Shown: positions 27,101 through 35,929 of the stretch, piece by piece
Layout: each line of letters begins with the position of its first letter
Numbering within the stretch: the stretch's first letter is position 1
Assembly: GCA_049520515.1 (NCBI GenBank)
Contig: JBEKPS010000001.1
Coordinates: 372,001-436,000, forward strand
Length of the DNA stretch: 64,000 bases
Direction of reading: 5' to 3'
Origin: JAFAMS01 sp049520515
GTDB lineage: Bacteria; Vulcanimicrobiota; Vulcanimicrobiia; Vulcanimicrobiales; Vulcanimicrobiaceae
Position numbers and translations under genes: made by a program
Notes under the pieces: model-generated
Seen by the model: the letters and a program-made list of their open reading frames with translations, nothing else
Database searches by the model: none
Told to the model about the DNA's origin: nothing

Positions 27101-27885
27101 CCTGAGGCTCCTTTACGTTGGGGTGGCCTTGCGAACGCGAGCATCATCCCCTCCTCGCGGCGGACGATAATAGGTGCCCCGTAGGCAGCGGAGAGCAATT
27201 CTTCTTGGAAGACGTGCTCGGGGACGTCGCAGGCGAGCAATGTGTTCTTCCCGACCAGCGCGATGCGATCGGCGTGGGCTGCCGCGACATTCAGATCGTG
27301 CAATACGATGACCACGGTTGTTCCTTGGTCGGCAAGCTCGCGTAAGAGCGACAAGATGTGCATTGCATGTCCGAGATCCAAATGGGTCGTCGGCTCGTCG
27401 AAGAGCAAACTCGGCGCGCGTTGCGCGAGCGCGAGCGCGACCCAGACTCGCTGGCGTTCACCGCTCGAGAGCGCATCCAGCGGACGTTCCGCGCGATCCG
27501 TGAGCTGTGCGCGCTCGAGTGCTTCGTCGACGATCGCTTCATCTTCGGGCAGCTCGTTCCAGCGCCACCAGGGGCGATGCGGAAGTCGACCTTGAGCGAC
27601 GGCTTCGCGTACGGTGATGTTGGTGACCGGCGCGGAATCGACTTCGATCAACGCGAGACGGCGCGCTCGTTCCGGCGGACTCATCTGCGAAATGGACCGA
27701 CCGTTCACCATCACGCTGCCGTGCTGTGGCGCGTGCAAGCCGCCCAGCGCGCGCAGCAGCGTTGATTTTCCCGCGCCGTTCGGACCGATGATCGCGAGTA
27801 ATTCCCCGTCACCGAGCTGCATTGAGACGTCGCGCAGCACGATATTCGATCCATAGGCGAGCGTGAGATCCTGCGCGTCAATCAT
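27097..27885 (-). CDS. btuD: Cobalamin ABC transporter ATP-binding protein
   Basis: 262 residues from ATG 27885, overlapping btuC's stop (ATGA). Walker A GPNGAGKST is at 34-42, the signature SSGERQRVWVAL lies in the middle, and Walker B is LLFDEPTTHLD. It is of the FecCD-associated ATPase class. Position between the permease and cobT, in a riboswitch-led operon with btuB, makes vitamin B12 the likely cargo. Confidence 0.92.
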   Translation of the reverse strand: MIDAQDLTLAYGSNIVLRDVSMQLGDGELLAIIGPNGAGKSTLLRALGGLHAPQHGSVMVNGRSISQMSPPERARRLALIEVDSAPVTNITVREAVAQGRLPHRPWWRWNELPEDEAIVDEALERAQLTDRAERPLDALSSGERQRVWVALALAQRAPSLLFDEPTTHLDLGHAMHILSLLRELADQGTTVVIVLHDLNVAAAHADRIALVGKNTLLACDVPEHVFQEELLSAAYGAPIIVRREEGMMLAFARPPQRKGASG

Positions 27886-28868
27886 ATCGTCTTCGGCCGC
27901 CGCGACGCGAGATAGAGAAATGCCGGAACGCCCAAGAGCGACAAGAGAATTCCGAGCGGGATTTCCGTCGGCGGAGCCGCCGAGCGCGCAAATGTGTCGG
28001 AGAGAATCAAGATGATCGCGCCGACCGGTAAGGCAGCTGCGATCGTCCAACGCACGTCATGTCCAACCGCGCCGCGCACGATATGCGGCACCATCAAGCC
28101 GATAAAGCCGATGACGCCGGAGACACTCACCGCAGCCGACGTAAGCAAACACGCCGAGAGTACGACGAGCCAGCGCGTGCGATCGAGATCGACGCCGAGG
28201 GCTTGCGCGCGCCGCGTCCCAAGCCGGAGCGCGTTGAGCGCCGGAATCGTCGTGAGTGCCAACCCGAGACCACACGCCGCATAAAGGGTCGCCCAACCCA
28301 GATCGCGCCATCCGTGACCGGCGAGACTTCCGCCTAACCACGCCAAAATACTCAGCGATACGGACGCCGACGGCGACCACAAAATCACAAGCGTCGTGAG
28401 CCCTGCGAAGAGCGACGAGAGTGCAATGCCGGCGACGATCATGCGCTCGACGGAGAGGCCGGTCCCGCTTCGCGACAACGCGCCGACAAGGATTGTCGTC
28501 GCGAGCGAAGCGCACAGCGCGATCGCCGAATACAATCCCGGCGGTGCGCCGAACGCGATCGCGGCCGCAATTGCGAGCGCGGCTCCGGCGCTTGTGCCCG
28601 TCAGATACGGATCGATAAGCGGATTGCCGAGCAAATCTTGCATCACGAGCCCGGCAACGGCGAGCGACGCACCGACCAGCGCCGCGATTGCAACACGTGG
28701 CAGCCGCAGCGACCACAGCACCGTGCCGACCTCGCTCTGTGCGTGCGGATGAAAGAGCGCCCACAGAATCGATGCAGGCGTAAACGCAATCGTTCCCCAT
28801 GACGCGCCAACGATGATAGCCGCGAGAAGTGCGAGCAGGGCAGCGACGATCACCGCGAAGCGTGTCAT
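27882..28868 (-). CDS. btuC: Cobalamin ABC transporter permease (FecCD family)
   Basis: 328 residues with about ten membrane helices. FecCD family features include GDPYLTGTSAGAAL-like text near residue 85 (written NPLIDPYLTGTSAGA) and GLMVPHIVR near the C-terminus, which contacts the ATPase. ATG 28868 lies 4 bp after the receptor's stop. Confidence 0.93.
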   Translation of the reverse strand: MTRFAVIVAALLALLAAIIVGASWGTIAFTPASILWALFHPHAQSEVGTVLWSLRLPRVAIAALVGASLAVAGLVMQDLLGNPLIDPYLTGTSAGAALAIAAAIAFGAPPGLYSAIALCASLATTILVGALSRSGTGLSVERMIVAGIALSSLFAGLTTLVILWSPSASVSLSILAWLGGSLAGHGWRDLGWATLYAACGLGLALTTIPALNALRLGTRRAQALGVDLDRTRWLVVLSACLLTSAAVSVSGVIGFIGLMVPHIVRGAVGHDVRWTIAAALPVGAIILILSDTFARSAAPPTEIPLGILLSLLGVPAFLYLASRRPKTI

Positions 28869-28872
28869 TGGG

Positions 28873-30684
28873 TCATCGTGTCGAGAACTCGAACTCGACC
28901 GTACGGCCCGGTGCCGGATAACCGAGGATCGGTGCATAGCGTTCGTTGCCGAGGTTACGCGCGCGCACGGAGGCTACGAGATCTCGCGCTAGACGGCCTC
29001 GAACGTATGCGTTCACGGTCGTGTCACCATCGCGCGAAACACCAGACTCGTTATGCGGACCGTTGATCTGTGCATCGGCGCCGAATGCGAAGGCGCCGCC
29101 CGCGAAGGTGCGCTCGAGGCCGAGCGTCGTTACCATCACCGGCTCGAAATCAAGCCGCACGGCAGTTTGTCCCGGCGTGAGATTTTCCGCGCGATACATG
29201 TCGGTGACACCGAGCGTGCCGACCAGACCGTGCAGCGGCGCCGTGTGCGCTGAGAGCACGAATCCGGAAAGCGCTGCCTGCGCAATGTTTTCGGGGACGA
29301 AGTTTGCATTGAGCGCGATGAGATTCGTGGCTTGCCGATCGAACCAGCTCAAGCTCGCACCCGCTCCGCCAAGCGGAACACTGAACGTTGCATCGAGATT
29401 CTTCGAGCGTTCAGGGACGAGTGACGGATTGGAGAACCCCGGATAATACAGCTCGTCGAGTGTCGGAACGCGAAACGTCCCCGCGTAGTTCGCACTGAGA
29501 CGTGCGCTGCCGAGTTGGAACGCAGTACCGAGTGCCGGTTCGAGCACGGATCCTTGAGGCGCGTCGTGCTCGGCTCGCAAGCCGCCGGTGACGACGACGA
29601 CGTTCGAAATACTCTCGCGATACTGCGCGTACACCGCACTCGACGATTGCGCCGCAGTCGCGGTCGGAGGCACGGAAAAAGCGCCGAGATTGAGGAGCAC
29701 GCTCTCGCGCGACACGTCGATGCCGGTTACGAGCGAACCACTTCCGCCCGAAACGACATCGCGCAGAGAAACTTGCTCACGCGAATCGTACGTGTCATTT
29801 TCACCGCCATTTTGCGGATCGTCGTAGTCGAGTCTGGCGCTCGATCCGCCGAACGACAAACTGAGCGCGGAGTTCGGCGTGTGATGAGTGATAGAAAGAT
29901 GGCCGTCTTCCTGTGCGGTCGCCTGCAGCGCCTCCGGCGTCAGAAACGACAGGCCTCCAGGAACACCAAGCTTGACGGAATCATCGCCGATGCTTGCATC
30001 GAACGTGTAGGTTGCGTTCGGATTCGATTGATAGTCGAGACGTCCGGCAGTCGCTTGCGCCCAATCATTCGTGCGTGTCCCGCCCGGGAACCCATCGAGA
30101 CTCGGATACGCGAAATCGTTGGCTGCGATATGCCGCTCGAAGCCGAGGCCGAAGCCTTGTGCGCCGAACTCGAAGCGTGCGTCTTGCTCGCCGTATGTGC
30201 CGTCGGCGACTTCGAGATACGGTGTTTTCGGAGTATGACCGGTGATGATGTTGATAACACCGCCGACTGCGCTGCTGCCGTACAGTGTCGAGCCGCCGCC
30301 TTCGACGACTTCGATGCGCTCGACGTCGATCGTCGAGAACGTTCCGAGATCGATCGATCCTGATGATCCCGCAGCGACGGGAAATCCGTTCACGAGAACG
30401 AGAGTCTGCTCCGACGTTGCGCCGAGAATGCCGTAGTTCGATTGCGCGCCGAACGCTCCGTAACTGAACATCGAAACGCCGGGAATGTCTCGCAGCGCCT
30501 CGGCGACGGTGCGATCGCCTTGCGCCTGAATCGTTGCACGGTCGACGATGTATGTCGGCCGCGTGGTCATCGTAATCGGTTCGTCTTGCCGATCGACGGT
30601 TGTAACGTGTCCGATTTCGCTCGGTTGCGGCGACGGCGTGGGAGTTGCAGCCGTCAGCGCGGCAGCAAACAAAAGAGCCAGCAC
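28873..30684 (-). CDS. btuB: TonB-dependent outer-membrane receptor, BtuB-like
   Basis: 603 residues, close to BtuB length. A short signal peptide precedes a TonB-box-like stretch and the plug domain (RTVAEALRDIPGV, VLVNGFPV, VERIEVVEGGGSTLYGSSAVGGVINIIT). The rest alternates in beta-barrel fashion and ends in Phe-x-Phe-x-Thr-Arg, near-typical of outer-membrane barrels. It is first after the cobalamin riboswitch, hence a corrinoid importer by context. GTG start 30684 has an AGGAAG ribosome site. It is direct evidence of an outer membrane. Confidence 0.92.
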   Translation of the reverse strand: MLALLFAAALTAATPTPSPQPSEIGHVTTVDRQDEPITMTTRPTYIVDRATIQAQGDRTVAEALRDIPGVSMFSYGAFGAQSNYGILGATSEQTLVLVNGFPVAAGSSGSIDLGTFSTIDVERIEVVEGGGSTLYGSSAVGGVINIITGHTPKTPYLEVADGTYGEQDARFEFGAQGFGLGFERHIAANDFAYPSLDGFPGGTRTNDWAQATAGRLDYQSNPNATYTFDASIGDDSVKLGVPGGLSFLTPEALQATAQEDGHLSITHHTPNSALSLSFGGSSARLDYDDPQNGGENDTYDSREQVSLRDVVSGGSGSLVTGIDVSRESVLLNLGAFSVPPTATAAQSSSAVYAQYRESISNVVVVTGGLRAEHDAPQGSVLEPALGTAFQLGSARLSANYAGTFRVPTLDELYYPGFSNPSLVPERSKNLDATFSVPLGGAGASLSWFDRQATNLIALNANFVPENIAQAALSGFVLSAHTAPLHGLVGTLGVTDMYRAENLTPGQTAVRLDFEPVMVTTLGLERTFAGGAFAFGADAQINGPHNESGVSRDGDTTVNAYVRGRLARDLVASVRARNLGNERYAPILGYPAPGRTVEFEFSTR

Positions 30685-30724
30685 GATCTTCCTACCTTTA
30701 CGCGAGGTGAAGTGATCAAATGCG

Positions 30725-30875
30725 GCCCGCTTGGTTTCCTGACTCGCGGATCGTAGCCGTTTGCCGATGCCTTCCCGGCTTGCGCCAGTGGCGTTTCGGC
30801 GGCTCCCCGCTTACAGTGGCGCGACCGTCCCGGATTTCCACCGGGTTCCCGTCGCGAGCACGCTGGGCGCGTCGT
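30725..30875 (-). ncRNA. Cobalamin (B12) riboswitch
   Basis: Read on the minus strand, the conserved core blocks appear in order: GGGAACCCGGTGGAAATCC (30832-30850), GCCACTG (30814-30820), GGGGAGCCGCC (about 30799-30809), a second CACTGG, AGCCGGGAAGG, and the closing GAGTCAGGAAACC (about 30732-30744). It lies between bluB's stop and the btuB start, so it is placed to control btuB-btuC-btuD-cobT-cobS-cobU. Edges are approximate. The region beyond it, near the GTG, could hide the ribosome site when ligand is bound. Confidence 0.93.
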
Positions 30876-30881
30876 TCTGCA

Positions 30882-31511
30882 TCAGCGCCGGTGCAGCCTC
30901 GTCGCCTCTGAATCGTCCGATTCCCACGCCGCGCGAACGAGCTCGCGGTCGAGATGTTCTTCTTGCGGATAGCCCAGACACAGATAGGCCACGAACGACC
31001 ACGAGGCCGGAACATCGAGAATCTTCGTCACGACGTTGGGATCGAGAATCGAAACCCAACCAACGCCGATTCCCATCGCACGCGCCATCAACCACAGCGT
31101 GTGAATCGCGAGCACGGTCGAATACGCGAGCGTCTCGGGCATCGTTTGCCGGCCGAGTCCCGAGCCGCGCGGCGTTTCGCGATCGACAAACACGGCGAGG
31201 TGCACCGGCGCCTCGCGCAGCCCTGCGAGCTTCATGCCGGCGTATCGGCGCTGCTGTTCACCGGCATACTCTGCCGCAGCTTCATGATTGCAGCGCTCGT
31301 ATTCCGCGATGATCCGAGCCCGGCGTTCGGAATCGTCGACGCGCACGAATCGCGATGGCTGACTGTACCCGACCGAGGGCGCAAACGACGTCGTGGCGAC
31401 GAGATGTTCCACGATATCGTCGGAAATCGGATCTTCGCGAAAGCGCCGCACGTCGCGCCGCCATGCAAACAATTGCGTGAGCTCCGTGCGAAATTCGTCG
31501 TCGAATCTCAA
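30882..31511 (-). CDS. bluB: 5,6-dimethylbenzimidazole synthase
   Basis: A flavin-destroying nitroreductase-fold enzyme that turns FMNH2 into DMB, the lower ligand of B12. Motifs are FAWRRDVRRFR at the start, PSVGYSQPSRFV, and GVGWVSILDP. TTG 31511 gives 209 residues beginning at RFDDEF and avoids overlap with divergent btuF. ATG 31580 or 31586 would extend it by 23 or 25 residues across btuF's start. The start is uncertain, the identity is not. It sits just upstream of the riboswitch. Confidence 0.9.
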   Translation of the reverse strand: MRFDDEFRTELTQLFAWRRDVRRFREDPISDDIVEHLVATTSFAPSVGYSQPSRFVRVDDSERRARIIAEYERCNHEAAAEYAGEQQRRYAGMKLAGLREAPVHLAVFVDRETPRGSGLGRQTMPETLAYSTVLAIHTLWLMARAMGIGVGWVSILDPNVVTKILDVPASWSFVAYLCLGYPQEEHLDRELVRAAWESDDSEATRLHRR

Positions 31512-31549
31512 GGGAGGAGCGGCGTTCCCTCCCGCAGAGTACGCTCCCT

Positions 31550-32368
31550 GTGAAGCGCGCTCTCGCTCTGGTCCTCGCATCGGCATTCATATTGCTCGCG
31601 AGTCCCTCGCAAAGTCAACCCGCGGCGAAGCGCGTCGTCTCCTTGATCCCATCGCTCACCGAAGATCTCTTTGCGCTAGGTGCTGACGTGGTCGGCGTTT
31701 CGCAGTACAGCGATTATCCGGCGGCAGCGAAGAAGCTGCCCCGGGTTGCCTCCTTCACCAGCGTCGATGCGGAACGTATTGTCGCGCTGCATCCGGATTT
31801 GATCGTCGGCGATTCCTCGCAAGCCGCGCTGATCGAACCGCTCGAGCGGGCCCAGCTGCACGTCGAGCTTTTTCAGGAAGATTCCGTCTCGGAAATATAC
31901 AGCGTATTACTGCGGCTCGGTATATTGCTCGGTCGCGAACCACAAGCAAACGCGCTCGTCGCGACCATGCGCGCAACCAGCGCGCGTTTGATGCAGCACG
32001 TCGATCGGTCGCATGCGCCGCGCGTCTTTGTGATTCTCGACACCGCACCGATCTACACGGTCGGGAAACGTTCGTATATCAACACGCTCATCGAAATGGC
32101 CGGCGGACGAAACGCAGCCGACGTTCCGCAGGCGTACGGCCGCTATAGCGCAGAAGCGATTCTTGCGCTGCAGCCCGACATTATCGTCGTCGACCCTGCG
32201 GTCAGCTTTCAATCGGTGGAAAATAGCCAGCCGTGGCGATCGTTGCACGCAGTCCAGCGAGGAAACGTAGCGATGATTCCTGATCCTGGCATCCTTTTGC
32301 ATCCGAGCCCACGCTACAACGCCGGCCTGAAATGGCTGATCGAACAGCTCGCACGAGTCAAAAACTAG
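31550..32368 (+). CDS. btuF: Cobalamin ABC transporter substrate-binding protein
   Basis: 272 residues. The signal peptide ends near SQSQPAA. The helical-backbone periplasmic-binding fold is seen in RVVSLIPSLTEDLFALGADVVG, the LHPDLIVGDSS block, and the LEMAGG-like IEMAGGRN. It is divergent from bluB and completes the Btu system with btuBCD. GTG start; no strong ribosome site is seen. Confidence 0.92.
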   Translation: MKRALALVLASAFILLASPSQSQPAAKRVVSLIPSLTEDLFALGADVVGVSQYSDYPAAAKKLPRVASFTSVDAERIVALHPDLIVGDSSQAALIEPLERAQLHVELFQEDSVSEIYSVLLRLGILLGREPQANALVATMRATSARLMQHVDRSHAPRVFVILDTAPIYTVGKRSYINTLIEMAGGRNAADVPQAYGRYSAEAILALQPDIIVVDPAVSFQSVENSQPWRSLHAVQRGNVAMIPDPGILLHPSPRYNAGLKWLIEQLARVKN

Positions 32369-32400
32369 ACGGTTCGACAATCGGCTAACACCATAGTGGA

Positions 32401-32463
32401 AGCCTAACCAAAAGGCCAAGGCTCGTGCAGTTTAGCCTTCGAAAACGCCTTTTCTTAAAGGAG
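32401..32463 (+). promoter_or_regulatory. glnA leader with competing stems and ribosome-binding site
   Basis: AGCCT (32401-32405) and AGCCT (32434-32438) can each pair with AGGCT (32419-32423). Pairing of the second kind extends to AAGGCT/AGCCTT at 32418-32423 and 32434-32439. These structures are mutually exclusive. AAAGGAG at 32457-32463 is the ribosome site that fixes the TTG start of glnA. A regulatory role is inferred. Confidence 0.4.
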
Positions 32464-32469
32464 ACAGCA

Positions 32470-33903
32470 TTGGCTCGTAGACCGCGTGACATTATCGAAC
32501 TCATTCGCGAACAGAACATCAGAATGATCGATCTGAAGTTCATTGACGTCCCGGGAACGTGGCAACACACCGGCGTCCCGGCCGATCAATTCGACGAAGA
32601 CGCTTTGACCGAAGGCATCGGATTTGATGGATCGAGCATCCGCGGGTTTCAATCGATTCACGAATCGGACATGCTGCTCAAACCCGATCCCACGACCGCG
32701 CATCTCGATACGTTTCGCAGCGTCCCGACACTTTCGCTTATTTGCGACATTTACGATCCCGTTGCAAAATCGTCGTACGACCGCGATCCGCGCAACATCG
32801 CAAAGCGCGCCGAAGCGTATCTGCAAAAGACCGGCATCGGTGACACCGCGTATTTCGGGCCGGAAGCCGAGTTCTTCATTCTCGACAACGTCGTCTACGA
32901 GAACTCGCAAAATCGGGCCGGCTTCGAGATCGATTCGATCGAGGCACATTGGAATAGCGGCAATATCGACGGACCAAATCTCGGTTATTCGATCCGGCCG
33001 AAAGAAGGCTATTTTCCGGTCTCGCCTTCGGACAAATACAGCGATCTGCGTGCCGAGATGGCGCTTTCGCTCAAAGAGTGGGGCATCGACGTCGAGATGC
33101 AGCACCACGAGGTTGCGACCGGCGGTCAGGCCGAGATCGACATGCGCTTCAACTCACTGCTCAACATGGCGGACAACCTGATGACGTACAAGTACGTGAT
33201 CAAGAACGTCGCAGCCCAGCACGGCAAGAGCGTTACGTTCATGCCGAAGCCCCTCTTCGGCGACAACGGCAGCGGCATGCATGTCCACCAGTCGATCTGG
33301 AAAGGCGGCAAACCGCTCTTCTTCGATTCAAAGGGCTACGCTGAATGCTCGCAGATGATGCTGTACTACATCGGCGGCGTGCTCACGCACATCAACGCGC
33401 TTCTCGCCTTTGCGGCGCCGACGACCAATTCGTACAAGCGGCTCGTCCCGCACTACGAAGCACCGGTCAACGTCGCATTCTCGGCGCGGAACCGCTCGGC
33501 TGCGATTCGCATTCCGATGTACTTCGTCGGCAACCCGAAAGCCAAACGCCTCGAGTTCCGTTGCCCCGATGCGAGCTGTAATCCGTATCTCGCATTCTCG
33601 GCGATGTTGTGCGCCGGTATCGACGGTATCAAAAAGAAAATCGATCCGGTCAAGGCCGGCTTCGGACCGCTCGACAAGAACATCTACGAGCTCTCGGAAG
33701 CCGAAGCAGCGAAGCTCAAGACGGTTCCCGGCTCACTGGGCGAAACGCTGGCAGCGCTCAAGAACGATCAGGCGTTTCTCACGGAAGGCGGCGTGTTCTC
33801 GAAGGAATTTATCGCGAATTACATCGCGTATCGCGAAGGGGAGATCAAAGCCGTCGACATCCGGCCACATCCCTACGAATTCTATCTGTACTACGACTGC
33901 TAA
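32470..33903 (+). CDS. glnA: Glutamine synthetase, type I
   Basis: 477 residues from TTG 32470, 6 nt after AAAGGAG; GTG 32425 gives a non-homologous extension. It condenses glutamate and ammonia with ATP as a dodecamer. Signatures seen are GIGFDGSSIRGF, YFGPEAEFF, the ATP-binding KPLFGDNGSGMHVHQS and NRSAAIRIP. The KNIYELSEAE segment keeps the Tyr that is adenylylated in the GSI-beta class, so covalent control by GlnE is possible. Confidence 0.97.
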   Translation: MARRPRDIIELIREQNIRMIDLKFIDVPGTWQHTGVPADQFDEDALTEGIGFDGSSIRGFQSIHESDMLLKPDPTTAHLDTFRSVPTLSLICDIYDPVAKSSYDRDPRNIAKRAEAYLQKTGIGDTAYFGPEAEFFILDNVVYENSQNRAGFEIDSIEAHWNSGNIDGPNLGYSIRPKEGYFPVSPSDKYSDLRAEMALSLKEWGIDVEMQHHEVATGGQAEIDMRFNSLLNMADNLMTYKYVIKNVAAQHGKSVTFMPKPLFGDNGSGMHVHQSIWKGGKPLFFDSKGYAECSQMMLYYIGGVLTHINALLAFAAPTTNSYKRLVPHYEAPVNVAFSARNRSAAIRIPMYFVGNPKAKRLEFRCPDASCNPYLAFSAMLCAGIDGIKKKIDPVKAGFGPLDKNIYELSEAEAAKLKTVPGSLGETLAALKNDQAFLTEGGVFSKEFIANYIAYREGEIKAVDIRPHPYEFYLYYDC

Positions 33904-34292
33904 ATGCGAACGTCTTCCGAGCTAACCCAACCCCAGCGATTGCGGAATGGGCCGGACGTAATTTTGACGCCGACGGCGTCGTACACGACGGAACTATACG
34001 CCGGCCTTACTGCGCCTGCGACGCACGAAGAGACAATTGCAGTCGTTCCGGGTTTGGCGAGTATCGTGTGCGCCATAACCTGAGTCGCCTTGTCGAAACT
34101 GCCGGCCGCATACTCGACGAGACGAACGCGGCTGTCCCAAACGAAGACGTCGGGATCCGAGTCGATCGACTCCAAGAGAACGCGTTGGCCCGCCGACACT
34201 TTACAGACGTCGGCGCTTTGCGATTGCGACGGAATTGCAAATAACGTCGCCGCCAGCATCGCAACAAGAACGAACGTCCTCCTCGCTCGCAC
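33900..34292 (-). CDS. Secreted SH3-like small protein
   Basis: 130 residues with a signal peptide (cut near PSQSQSA). Two Cys residues (CKVSAG and SSCVAG) may form a disulphide. The C-terminal FRNRWGWVSSEDVRI resembles the closing strand of bacterial SH3-like domains. It converges on glnA with overlapping stop codons and is divergent from nagA with a gap of 52 bp. Function unknown. Confidence 0.68.
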   Translation of the reverse strand: MRARRTFVLVAMLAATLFAIPSQSQSADVCKVSAGQRVLLESIDSDPDVFVWDSRVRLVEYAAGSFDKATQVMAHTILAKPGTTAIVSSCVAGAVRPAYSSVVYDAVGVKITSGPFRNRWGWVSSEDVRI

Positions 34293-34344
34293 CGGTGCCT
34301 GCTTCTCGCGGGAGCTACGAGCGCCTTTCCGAAAGACTGCCGAC

Positions 34345-35514
34345 GTGACCGACTCCTATACGCTCGGGCCAGCGCGAATCGCGTTTGGCGACGGCACGGC
34401 GCGCGAAGCGCGTCTGAGAATCGAGCGCGGGCGCGTTGCGGCGATTTTAGAGCCGCACGGCCCAAGCGACGTCGAAGTCGCGCCCGAAGCGACGATCGCA
34501 CCCGGCATGATCGACGTCCACACGAACGGCGCTGAAGACGTGCTCTTCAACCGGGATCAGGGCAGCGCGGTCGAGGTCGCCGCACGTTCGTACGTCAAGC
34601 AAGGGGTAACTGGGTTCGTCGCAGGCATCATCACCGCACCCTGGGAGTCGATGCTGCATGCCGCGAGCGAAATCTGCGAGTCGGCGAACCAGCTCGAGGA
34701 GCAGGGCGGAATCGGCGCGCGGTGTCTGGGAATCCACTTCGAAGGGCCGTTCCTCAATCCCAAATTCCGCCGCGTCCATCGCGGCGATTGGGTGCTGCGT
34801 CCATCGGTCGAGCGCGCCCGCGAAATGATCGACGCATCTCACGGCGCGCTCGTTATGGTCACGCTGGCACCGGAGATCGAAGGCGCCGAAGAAGTTGCGC
34901 GCTTTCTCTTCGATCAAGGCATCGTCTGCGCGGCGGGACACACGGCCGCAAAATATCGCGAAGGTATGCTTGCGATCGGACTTGGTTTCCGCACGTTGAC
35001 GCACGCGTTCAACGCGATGCCGCCGCTCGATCACCGCGATCCCTCGCTGCTCGTCGCGTTCATGCAAGAACCGCGCACGACCGTACAATTGATTTGCGAC
35101 GGCTATCATGTCGCGCCGCCGATGGTCGATCTGCTCTACCGCACGGTCGGCGAACGGCTCGTGCTTGCGACCGACAACATGCCGCCGTCAGGATCGGGAT
35201 ATCGTATCGATGGCGGCGTCGTGCGCAGCGAAGATGGTACGATTGCCGGAAGCGCGCTGCGCTGCGATCAGGCCGTACGCAATCTGATGTCGTATGCTGA
35301 TTTGCCGTTCGAGCGCGCCATCGTCAACGCAAGCGCCGCACCCGCGCGATTGCTCGGACTCGAGCGGGACCTCGGAACGATCGCCGAAGGCAAGCGCGCC
35401 GACTTCGCCGTTTGGGATGAAGAATTGCGCGTCGTCGCCACCGTCGTCGGCGGTACGCCGGTTTACGGCGCGGTGCACTTGCATCAGCGCGGCACCGCGG
35501 GTATCGGCGGCTAA
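34345..35514 (+). CDS. nagA: N-acetylglucosamine-6-phosphate deacetylase
   Basis: 389 residues from GTG 34345; the frame opens earlier but only across the opposite gene. Amidohydrolase features are DVHTNGAEDVLFN, the metal Glu in HFEGPFL, GHTAAKY, HAFNAMPPLDHRDP, DGYH and the catalytic Asp in LATDNMPPSG. DVHTN stands where the HxH is in other members, as in most NagA. It feeds amino sugars into metabolism or cell-wall recycling. No nagB is adjacent. Confidence 0.92.
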   Translation: MTDSYTLGPARIAFGDGTAREARLRIERGRVAAILEPHGPSDVEVAPEATIAPGMIDVHTNGAEDVLFNRDQGSAVEVAARSYVKQGVTGFVAGIITAPWESMLHAASEICESANQLEEQGGIGARCLGIHFEGPFLNPKFRRVHRGDWVLRPSVERAREMIDASHGALVMVTLAPEIEGAEEVARFLFDQGIVCAAGHTAAKYREGMLAIGLGFRTLTHAFNAMPPLDHRDPSLLVAFMQEPRTTVQLICDGYHVAPPMVDLLYRTVGERLVLATDNMPPSGSGYRIDGGVVRSEDGTIAGSALRCDQAVRNLMSYADLPFERAIVNASAAPARLLGLERDLGTIAEGKRADFAVWDEELRVVATVVGGTPVYGAVHLHQRGTAGIGG

Positions 35515-35544
35515 CAGCAGCTGCGTGCGGGCACCAATCCGCAC

Positions 35545-35925
35545 GTGACCGTTCTCGAAGGCGTGATCGCGATCGCCCTCACCGCGATCGCCGCGGGCGC
35601 AGCCCTCAGCGCAACGCTGGCATCCGTACGCGTCGTGAATGTGCCTCCAAGCCGCGACCAAGTGCTCGTCGCGGCGCACAATGCCGCCGCCGAAGCTCGC
35701 GCACTTGCCGCGTACGACGCGAGCGCGGCGGCGGCAATCCTTGCAGCACCGCCAGTTACGTGGACGAACGGTAACGTTACGCTTCATAGTACGGTCGATG
35801 GCCAAACGCTGGTCGTCGTCGCGACGTCCGGCACGCAGAATGCCACCGTGCGCTATCCGGTTTCGCGCGAAGCACTGCCGCAAGGCGCAATCGTCGACAC
35901 TTCAGGGAACATTCTCGTCCCGTAA
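35545..35925 (+). CDS. Type IV pilin-like protein without leader peptide
   Basis: 126 residues from GTG 35545. The N-terminus MTVLEGVIAIALT is that of a mature pilin: Glu5 followed by a hydrophobic helix of about 25 residues. The frame is open for only 10 codons back to nagA's TAA and has no ATG/GTG/TTG there, so no prepilin leader can be encoded from a usual start. A beta-rich globular region follows. It is first of three pilin-like genes. Confidence 0.75.
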   Translation: MTVLEGVIAIALTAIAAGAALSATLASVRVVNVPPSRDQVLVAAHNAAAEARALAAYDASAAAAILAAPPVTWTNGNVTLHSTVDGQTLVVVATSGTQNATVRYPVSREALPQGAIVDTSGNILVP

Positions 35926-35929
35926 GCGC

